In this document: in pieces, positions 38,640 through 48,900 of the stretch | Position numbering within the stretch: position 1 is the first letter of the stretch | Layout: each line of letters starts with the position of its first letter | Assembly: GCF_030269485.1 (NCBI RefSeq) | Contig: NZ_BSTL01000001.1 | Span: 1 to 64,000, forward strand | Length of the DNA stretch: 64,000 nucleotides | Source: Actinoplanes sp. NBRC 103695 | GTDB lineage: Bacteria; Actinomycetota; Actinomycetes; Mycobacteriales; Micromonosporaceae | Reading direction: 5' to 3' | Position numbers and translations under genes: made by a program | The notes under the pieces: model-generated | Told to the model about the DNA's origin: nothing | The model's database searches: none | Seen by the model: the letters and a program-made list of their open reading frames with translations, nothing else

Positions 38640-39803
38640 GTGAGCGAAGCCGTCCTGTTGCGCCCCGCGCCGGTCCGAGCCCCGGACCGAGTCCCGGTCC
38701 GCTCCGCCGCCCCGGTGCGCGTGGCCGGCCTGGACGGGCTGCGTGGCCTGTGCGCGCTCTACGTGCTGCTCTTCCACTGCTGGGCGTACACCTTCAAGGG
38801 CTTCCCGCGGACCCTCGGCCCGTCCTGGCTGCACTGGCTCGGCATGGGCCGGTTCGCGGTGATCTTCTTCCTGGTGCTGTCCGGTTTCTCGCTGGCACTG
38901 TCGGCGGCCGGGAACGGGTGGCGGCTCGGCGGCGTCCGGCGGTTCCTGAAGCGGCGGGCCTGGCGGATCCTGCCCGCGTACTGGGCGGCCCTGGTCTTCA
39001 GCCTGATCATCACGCTGACCGTGGTGAAGATGCCGCACTCCGCCCCGCCGAACACGAGATCCGTCGTCGTCTTCGGCCTGTTGCTGCAGGACGTCGTCCC
39101 GGCGCCGACGCCGAACGGCGCGTTCTGGTCGATCAGCGTCGAGGCGCTGCTGTATCTGACCTTCCCGCTGCTCCTGCTGATCACCCGGCGGGCCGGCGTG
39201 TGGACGATGCTGCTCTGCGCGTCGGTGCCGGTGGTGGTGGCCGGCTTGATCCTCGACCCGCCCTGGTTCGCCGACCGGCACCTGGCCTGGCAACTGCTCC
39301 CGGTGTTCGCCGCGGGGGTCGCGGCGGCGGGGATCCTCCGGGCGGATGACCGGGTACGCCGGTTGCCCTGGTTCTGGCTGTCCATGGCGGCGGCCGCCCC
39401 GGTCGCCGCGCTGATGGCGATCCGTGGCGGCGCCTGGGTGGTCCGCCACTACTTCTGGCTCGACCTGGCGGTCACCCCGGCGCTGGCGATGCTCGTGGTG
39501 GCCCTGGCCACGGCCCGCCCGGCGCCGCTGGTCCGGTTCCTGAGCACCCGGCCGCTGGTGTGGCTGGGCTCGTTCTCCTACAGCCTCTACCTGATTCATC
39601 TCCCGATCGTCGTGGCGATCTATCTGACCGTGGTGAAGCCCCGGCTCGGGCACAGCCTGGAAGCCTTCGCGATGACCACGGTCGTCGCCGGTGGCGTGTC
39701 GCTGATCACTGCGTGGCTTTTCGCCCGCCTCTTCGAATTTCCGTTCCAACGGCACCGCTCGGTCGCGGCCCTGCTCAGAAGCCGTCCACAAAGGACAAGC
39801 TAG
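38640..39803 (+). CDS. Acyltransferase 3 family membrane protein (OafA-like)
   Basis: The 387-residue protein has about ten membrane segments. Hallmarks are VAGLDGLRGLCALYVLLFH (catalytic His at its end), RFLKRRAWRILPAYW (conserved RxxxRxxRxxP-type loop) and FWSISVEALLYLTFPL. It moves acyl groups, often acetyl, from the cytoplasm to sugars outside. GTG 38640 is the start. It probably works with the SGNH hydrolase encoded just upstream, as acyltransferase and esterase on the same glycan. Confidence 0.9.
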   Translation: MSEAVLLRPAPVRAPDRVPVRSAAPVRVAGLDGLRGLCALYVLLFHCWAYTFKGFPRTLGPSWLHWLGMGRFAVIFFLVLSGFSLALSAAGNGWRLGGVRRFLKRRAWRILPAYWAALVFSLIITLTVVKMPHSAPPNTRSVVVFGLLLQDVVPAPTPNGAFWSISVEALLYLTFPLLLLITRRAGVWTMLLCASVPVVVAGLILDPPWFADRHLAWQLLPVFAAGVAAAGILRADDRVRRLPWFWLSMAAAAPVAALMAIRGGAWVVRHYFWLDLAVTPALAMLVVALATARPAPLVRFLSTRPLVWLGSFSYSLYLIHLPIVVAIYLTVVKPRLGHSLEAFAMTTVVAGGVSLITAWLFARLFEFPFQRHRSVAALLRSRPQRTS

Positions 39804-39914
39804 CCGTTCGGCTGATTCTGACATCGAAACATTTCTCTTCTTGACGGTCGACAACCCGACTGAAAAGGTGTCATCGGCGACTTTGGAACTAGGTCCATCA
39901 CGGGGGCGGACTCA

Positions 39915-42900
39915 ATGCAGGTCGGTCGATGGCGCACGCCTTCTTCACTGAAGCGTGCCGCAAATCGTGTCTTTTCCACTCTGGCGGCAGCTCGGCCGCA
40001 CGGTCCGCAAACCTATTGGTGGCGACCCCGCAAGGGGCTCTGGCGGCACACGTCGCGGGTGGCCATCGCCGCCGTGCTGGCGTTCGTGCTCGCGCTCAAC
40101 CTGGGCGGCTCCGGCATCACCACGGTGCCGACGGCGGAGCGCGACAAGCTGAGGTCCTCGGCGCACAAGGCCACGGCCAAGCCGTCGCAGCGCTGGGGCA
40201 ACGCCGCTTCGGGCGGCAACCTCACCGGCAAGAACGGCAACCGGACCATTCCCGGCACCGAGCGCGGGCGTTACCCGCTGCACAAGGTGAAGGGTGCGCC
40301 GGTCGCGCCGAAGAACGAGGCCACCGTCGCCGCTGGCCCGGCGCGCAAGGCCGCCGGCTTCGACCGGAAGACCAGCCGGGCGCAGGCGCCGCGCAACGCC
40401 AACGAGCGGACGTACGACAACGCCGACGGCACGCAGACCACCGAGTTCTCCGACAGCCCGATCAACTTCCGGCGGGCCGACGGCACCTGGGCGCCGATCG
40501 ACAGCGACCTGACCGCGGACGGCGCCGGGTGGAAGAACTCCGCCGACGCGGTGGACGTCCGGCTGGCCCCGCGCGCGAACGCCGCCGACCTGGTCAAGCT
40601 CACGCTGGACGCCGGTCACGTCTTCGCGTACGGCCTGAGCGGCGCGTCCGCCGTGGCCGGCCGGGTGGACGGCGACGCGATCCTCTACCCGGGCGCGCTG
40701 CCCGGCACCGACCTCAAGCTGCAGGCCCAGCCGGGCGGCGCCAAGGAGACCATCGTCCTGCGCTCGGCCGACGCGCCGCGCGTGTTCGACTTCCCGATGC
40801 GCCTCACCGGCCTGACCGCCCGCCTGGCCGGTCGGCAGATCGAGCTCGTCGACGCGGCCGGCAAGGTCCGCGCCGTGGTGCCCGCCGGCTGGATGGAGGA
40901 CTCGGCCACCGACCCGGTCCGCTCCGACGCGGTCGGTTACGCGCTGCGCGACGGTGGCCGGACGCTGCGGATCACCGTGGACGCGAAGTGGGTCTCCGCC
41001 CCCGAGCGCGTCTTCCCGATCGTGATCGATCCGAGCGTCGGCCCGCCGGTCGAGGCCGGCGCGGGCAACGGCGCCATGTACGTGTGGGGCTCCGAGAAGA
41101 CGGCCGGCGGCAGCGAGCTGCTGGTCGGGCGCCTCGACGGCAAGAACGCCGCCTCCTACGTCAAGTTCGACTCGATCAGCGACGACCTCGCCAACCACAC
41201 GATCCTCGGCGCCGGCCTCAGCCTGATCAACTACGACGGCCCGTCCTGCCGTGCCCGCCCGATCAACGTGCACCCGGTCACTCAGGATTGGTCGGCTAGC
41301 GGGAGCGGCAGCTACCCGGGACCCTCCGTCGGCGGCTCGCTGGCGTCGGCCTCCTTCGCCCACGGTTTCATCCCGACCGGTTCCAGCACGTCACCCTGCC
41401 CGCCCGCGGCCGAGTTCATCGATCTCGGTAACGCCGGTCGCAACCTGGTGCAGGGCTGGGCGAACGGCCAGCCGAACTACGGTCTGTCGCTCCGCGCGTC
41501 CACCTCGGACAACGGCGCGTGGAAGCGGTTCGGCGGCACCGGCACGGCCAACAAGCCGACGCTCTACGTGACGCACAGCCCGTACAACGCGAAGTACGCC
41601 ATCCCGAACCCGGTGCCGGACCCGGTCGTCACCCAGATCCAGGACGGCAAGGTCAAGGTCACGGTCACCAACACCGGGGCCGACCCGTGGACGCCGAGCA
41701 CCTACTACCTGGCCTACCGGGCGTACAACGCGCAGACCGGCAACTCGGTCACCCAGCAGCGTGCCGCCAACCTGCCTGGCAACGTGGCGCGCAACGGCAA
41801 GGTCACCCTGGACGCCACCATCAAGGCGTTGCCGCCCGGGGTGTACTTCCTCGACTTCACGATGGTCCGTACCGGCGGCACGGTCTTCACCGACTTCCAG
41901 GTGCCGCCCGCCCGCATCGTGCTGCACGTCATCGACATCCCGCCGGTCGTGGCGGAGCTCTACCCGCCGAACGGTTACCAGGCCCCGACGCTGCAGCCGC
42001 TGCTCTGGTCCCGCGCGGTGGACACCGACGCGCCTCCCGGGCAGACCCTGCAGTTCAAGTTCGAGGTCTGCGACGTCGACGCCGACAACAAGCCGGTCTC
42101 CTGCACCAACTCCGGTTACCAGGCCAAGCAGGCGTGGACGGTGCCGGCCGGCCGGATGCTGTGGGGCAAGAACTACCAGTGGCGGACCACCGTCAAGGAC
42201 AACGCCAACGAGGTCGTCTCGGCGTACTCGACGATCCTCGCCTCGGTGCCGCAGCCGGACGTGATCTCGAGGATCGCCGGTGCGCCGTACGCCGACAAGG
42301 GCCGGGAGTTCGACGCCCAGGTCGGCAACATGAGCACCTCCGCGATGGACGCCGCCGTCGCCAACACCGGCCCGCCCCTGGCCGTCGCCCGTACCTACAA
42401 CAGCCTGGACCCGCGGCTGGACGCCGCGTTCGGTGCCGGCTGGTCGTCCCTGTTCGACATGAAGGTCGTGCCGGACGACGACGGTTCCGGCAACGTGGTG
42501 ATCACCTATCAGGACGGCCAGGCGGTCCGGTTCGGCAAGAACCCGGACGGCACGTACGCCCCGCCCCCGGGCCGCACCGCGCGGCTGACCACCACCTCCA
42601 GCAGCTGGGTCCTGCTCGACAAGAGCGGCACCACGTACACGTTCAGCCTGGGCAGCGGCCGGCTGTCGAAGATCACCGACAACGCGTCCCGGTCGCTGGT
42701 CTTCACGCCCGACCCGAACACCAACAAGCTCGCCAAGGTCCAGGTCTCCAACAGCCAGACCAACACCGCGGGCCGGGCGCTGACCTTCACCTGGACCGGC
42801 AACCACGTCAGCAAGGTGACCACCGACAAGCTCAACGGCACGGCGCTGGTCTGGGACTACACGTACTCCGGCGATCTGCTCACCAAGGTGTGCTCGCCGG

Positions 42901-45900
42901 ATCAGAAGTGCACCCAGTACGAGTACGCGGCCGGCTCGCACTACCGGACCGCCGTGCAGGACGCCAAGCCCGAGTCGTACTGGCGGCTGAACGACACCTC
43001 GACGGGCACCGCCCCGGTCAGCAACGTCGGCGCGGCCAGCGACGTCCCCGTCAACCTGGGCAAGGACGCCGGCAAGTACCAGAACGTGACGCTCGGCGCG
43101 GAGGGCGCGCTGGCCGGCACCGACAACAAGTCGGCGTCGTTCAGCGGCACCTCGTCGTACGTGTCGCTGCCCAAGGGCACGTTGAAGAAGAGCCGCGACG
43201 CCGCGGTCGAGGTCTGGTTCAAGATCGGCCTGACTCAGACCGGTGGCCCGCTGATCGGCTACCAGGACAAGGCGGTCGGCACCGCGTCGACCACCGGTGT
43301 GCCGATCCTCTACACCGGCACCGACGGCCTGCTCCGCGGCAGCTTCGCGGTCGGCGCGATCAACCCGATCAAGTCGACGGCCACGGTCAACAACAACGTC
43401 TGGCACCACGCGGTCCTGACGCTCTACGGCAGCACCCAGACGCTCTACCTGGACGGCACCAAGGTCGCCGACCAGACGAACGTCACGGTCGACGCGAACC
43501 TGTTGACCGAGAACCAGATCGGCGCCGCGTATGCCACCACACCGGGCTCCTGGACCGGCTGGGGCACCACCTCGCAGCGTTACTTCCAGGGTCTGATCGA
43601 CGAGGTGGCGATCTACAACCACCCGATCAGCGAGGCCACCGCCAAGGCGCACAAGGCCATGGCCAGCCCCGCGGCCCAGCAGCTGAGCAAGGTGATCCTG
43701 CCCAGCGGCAAGGTCGCCTCGGAGACCGTCTACGACACCGACACCGACCGGGTGAAGGAGTACACCGACGGCAACGGCGGCACCTGGAAGCTCGGCCAGC
43801 CCGCCGTCTACGGCGACGACGACGACCTGCGGCGCAGCATCCAGGTCAACGATCCGGCCGGTCGCCCGTACCTGTACGAGTACGACGCGATCGCCGGCCG
43901 CATGCTGCGCTCCGGAACGCCTCTGGGCCTGGAGACCCGGGAGGAGGACCTGCCGCGGCCGAGCACCCCGCCGACCGAGCCGCCGACCGAGACCTGCAGC
44001 CAGCCCGACCCGCAGGACCCGGCCTTCTGCACGGTCATCCCCGACGACTCGGGCGGCCCGATCTTCGTCCGGCACCCGCTCGAGGGCATGGCCATCCGCA
44101 GCTTCAGCTACAACGCGCAGGGCTATCAGAGCAAGGTCACCAACGAAAACGGCGACACCGTCGAGATGACGTACGACAAGCGGGGCAACGTCGACTCCCG
44201 CAAGACCTGCCGCACGGCGGCGGTCTGCTACACGTCGTACACCACGTACTCGACCACCATCACGGACGACTTCGACCCGAAGCGTGACCTGGCCGTCGAG
44301 ACCCGGGACTCCCGGTCCGCATCGAGGACCGACAACACCTACCGGACCTCGTACACCTACCACTCCACGGGCCAGCTGCTGACCCAGACCAACCCGGACA
44401 ACAGCTTCGTCCAGCACACCTACACCACGGGCGGCGAGTCGGCGACCGGCGGTGGCAACCCGCCTCCCGGCCTGCTCCTCAGCACCACCGACGCCCGTCA
44501 GAAGGTCACCCGGTTCTCCTACTACCAGAACGGCGACCTGGCCAAGGTGACGGACCCGATGGGCCTGGTCACCGAGTACACGTACGACGCGCTGGGCCGG
44601 AAGATCTCGGAGAAGCAGACCTCCGACACCTTCCCGACCGGCATCACCACGGCGTACTCGTACGACGCCCAGGGCCGGATGACCACGGTCATCGGCCCGG
44701 CCACGACGGACGTGGTCAACGGGGTGCGTCACCAGTCGCAGTCCGTGTCCACCTATGACGCCGACGGCAATGTCACCGGCACGACGGTCTCCGACCTGAT
44801 CGGCGGCGATCCGTCACGCACCACACTGACCGAGTTCGACGAGTACAACCGGCCGGTCCGCATCGTCGACCCGCTCGGCAACGAGACCACCGCCGGATAC
44901 GACCGGTTCGGCAACAAGGTCACCGAGCAGGACGCCAACGGCAACCGGATCGACTACGCCTACACCCCGCAGAACAAGATCGCCGAGATTCGCGTCCGTG
45001 ACTGGCGGAGCGACCCGCAGGGCGCTCCCGCCACCGGTACCGGCGACTACCTCGTCGCGCACAAGTACTCGTACGACTACGCCGGGCGGATGGCGAGCGA
45101 CACCGACGCCATGGGCCGGCGGCTGGAGTACCAGTACTACAAGGATGATCTGCTGCAGCGGATCATCCTGAAGAACTTCCACGACCCGGACGGCAGCGCC
45201 CGCGACTACATCGTCGAGGAGAACGAGTACGACGGCGCCGGCAACGCCATCAAGAAGACCCTGAACAACGGCCGTCAGTCGGTCGTCAACGAGGTCGACA
45301 GAGTCGGCAAGATCACCAAGACCACGACCAGCCCCGGCAACGCCCAGCGGGTCACGACGTTCTCCTACGACCCCAACGGCAACGTCGTCACGACCACCCG
45401 GTCCGGAAGCTCGTCGAACGTGCCGTGGCTGGTGGCCGCGGAGACCGAGCAGGTCAGCTACGTCTACGACGACGGCAACAAGATGACCAGGCAGACGGTC
45501 ACCGGCGCCGGCGGTAAGACTCAGGTCACCACCAACAAGTACGACACCCGCGGATTCCAGACCTCGACCACGGAGCCGCGCGGCAACGTCTCGGGCGCCA
45601 ACCCGGATTCGTACACCAGCACCTTCGTCACCGACGAGCTCGGGCGGACGACAACCAGCATCGGCGCGCCGGTACAGGCGGAGAGCAACGGCCAGGCGGC
45701 GACGACCGTCCGCCCGACCGCCAAGGTGGGTTACAACGTCTTCGGCGAGCAGGTCGCGACACTGGACCCGCTGGGCAACATCTCCAGGGCCGAGTACGAC
45801 AAGGCCGGCCGGGTGGTGAAGGGGATCGCCCCCAGCTACACGGCGCCCGGCGCCAGCGAAACGGTCATCCCGGTCACCGAGACCCGGTACGACGCCATCG

Positions 45901-48900
45901 GCAACGTCATCGAGACGATCGATCCGGACGGTGGCTCGACCCGGTTCACGTACGACCAGATGAACCGGGTCTCGGTGCAGGACACGGCGGGCCGGACCAG
46001 CGACGAGCGTGCGCTCACCCGGTACACCTACACGCGGACGGGTGAGGTCCTCTCCGTGGTGGGGCCGACCGGGTCGCGGACCGAGTCGACCTATGACGAT
46101 CTCGACCGGGTCGTCAGCACCACCCAGATCGAGCGCTATCCGGTGCTCGACAACTTCACCGCCCGGATCACGTACGACGACGCCGGCAACGTGGTCTCGA
46201 CCAGGAGTCCCAGCGGCGCCACGACGCAGAACACCTTCGACGGTCAGGGCCAGGTCACCAAGAGCACCTCGCCGCACGGCGTGGTCACCCAGTTCGGCTA
46301 CGACTTCACGGGCCGGCAGGTCCGGGCCACCGACGGCAAGGGCCGCACGACCCGAGTCGGCTACGACCTCTTCGGAAACCGCGTCAGCGACGCCAACCTG
46401 AACGCCGCCGGCGACACGCTGCGGTCGACGTCCTACGAGTACGACCCGTCGGGCAACCTGATCAGTTCGACCGACCCGTACCAGACCAGGACGACCTATA
46501 CCTGGGACGCGGCCGACCGGTTGACCAGCCAGGTCGAGCCGGTCACCGACACCAAGTCGATCACCACCTCGTGGGGGTACGACGCTGCCGGCAACCGCAG
46601 CCGGTACACCGACGGCCGGGGCAACTCGACCGTCTACACCGTCAACAGTCTGGGCCTGGCCGAGTCCACCATCGATCCGGCCACGGCGGCGCACCCGTCG
46701 GCCGCGGACCGGACCTGGTCGGTGGCGTACGGCAAGAGCGCTCAGCCGGTCCGCCTGACGGCTCCCGGCGGCATCACTCGCGCCCGCGGCTACGACTCCG
46801 CGGGAAACCTGACCAGCGAGACCGGCACGGGCGCGGAGGCGGCCACGGCCGCGCGAACGCTCGGTTACGACATCGCGGGCCGGTTGACCTCGACCAGCAC
46901 GCCGGGCGGTTCGGACAGCTTCGGCTACAACGACCGCAGCCAGTTGCTCAGCGCTTCGGGCCCGTCCGGCAACGCCTCGTTCGTCTACGACGGGGACGGT
47001 AACCGGACCTCTCGGACGGACGCGGCCGGCACCGCGGTCTTCGGCTACGACAGAGGACGACTGGACACGGTCAAGGACGCCCTCACCGGCGTCGTCCAGA
47101 AGATCGGTTACGACAACGCCGGGATGCTCTCGACGGTCGCGTACGGCGCGGTTTCCACGCGCGCTTTCGGATATGACGACTTCGGCCGGGTGGCCAGCGA
47201 CACGGTCAAGAACGCGTCCGGCCAGACGATCTCGTCGATCGCCTACGGATTCGACCTCAACGGCCACGTCACCAGCAAGAACACCACGGGCACGGCGGGT
47301 TCCGGGCAGAACACGTACGCCTACGACAAGGCCGGCCGGCTGACGTCGTGGACCAGCGGCGCGGGCAAGGTCGACTACGAGTGGGACGATTCCGGCAACC
47401 GGGTCCGCGCCGGTCCGAAGACGGCGACCTATGACGAGCGCAACCGGTTGCTGTCCGACGGGGACTACACCTATACGTACTCCGCGCGTGGCACCCTGCG
47501 GACGCGGACGAGTTCCGGGCTCACCGATCAGTACGCCTTCGACGCCTTCGACCGGATGGTCACGGGCGCCGGAAAAAACTACACGTACGACGCCACCGAC
47601 CGCGTTGCCACTCGTAACGGCATCAGGTGGACCTACGGCGGCAACGCGGACGACCCGGTGTCCGACGGCTCGGAGACCTACTCCCGCGGCGCCGGTAACG
47701 AGTTGCTGGCGGTGGGCCGGGGCCAGAAGGCCCAGCTCGCGATCTCCGACGTTCACGGCGACGTCATCGCCGTGCTCGACCCGGCTCAGGGTGGCTCGGT
47801 CAAGCCCGCGTCGTCCACCTCCTACGATCCGTGGGGCAAGGTGCTCGCCACTGACGGCGACACCGGCAACCTCGGCTTCCAAGGCGACTATGCCGACCCG
47901 GACACCGACCAGGTCAACATGGGTGCCCGCTGGTACAACCCGGACAGCGGGACGTTCAACGCCCGGGACGGCGTCAACTACTCGCGTGGCGACTCCATCC
48001 TCGCCAACCGCTACGGCTACGGAGCGGGCGCGCCCCTCGACTACAACGACCCGGACGGACACTGGCCGAACTGGAAGAAGATCGGCAGCGCGATCTCGTC
48101 CGGCTGGAACACCGTCAAATCCGTAGCCACCACGGCCTGGAACTACACGGTCAGCGCGGTGAAGTGGGTCGGCTCCGCGATCAAGAACACCGCGGTGGCG
48201 ATTTACCACAAGACCGGCCTGGACCGGGTGGTGAACAAGGTCAAGGAGGGCTACCGCGCCCTCAAGAGCGGCAACTTCAAGGATTGGGCGAGACAGCAGG
48301 CGCGGGCGGCAGCCAAACGTCTGGTAGAGGTGAAGAAGGCGGTCACCGCCAGGGCGCATGCCGCCGTCAAGGCGGCGATCAAGTACACGCCGATCCCGGC
48401 GTTGATGGCCGCCGCCAAGCCGCTGATCAAGATGGCCGGAAAGGTCATTCAGAGCGCGGCGAAACTCGCACCGGCACTCGTCGCGATGACAGTTCAGGCG
48501 GTCACGGACCCGACGAAGTTCGCGGCCAACCTGTACGACAAGGCCGTCGCGTCCGTCGGCGCGGTGGTGGAGAACGTCTCCAAGGCGGCAGACGCGGTCG
48601 GGCAGTTCGTCCAGGAACACCAGGACGCGATCATCGAGGGCCTGGCGGTCGTCGGCGGCATCGCGGCCGGCCTCGCCTGCACGGCGGCCACCGCCGGTGT
48701 CGGCGCGGTCGCCTGCATGGTGGGTGCCGCTGCGCTGATCAACCTGGCCAAGGACGCGGCTCAGGGCAACATCCACAGCTTCGGCGACGCCTTCAAGTCG
48801 GCTGCGATCGGCGGTGCCACCGGCCTGCTCGGCGCGGGTGCGGGCGCGATCGGCGGTAAGGTCGCCGGCGCCGTGGTCGGCAAGCTGGGCAGCTTCGGCG

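Noticed and set aside
39841..39875. TTGACG as a -35 for the RHS gene
   Set aside because: No acceptable -10 (AAAGGT) at 17 bp; the promoter of the RHS gene was not located.
41391..44732. A 1113-codon open frame on the minus strand inside the RHS gene
   Set aside because: It is antisense to YD repeats and rich in Val/Arg/Gly/Asp runs, a GC-bias shadow of the plus-strand gene.
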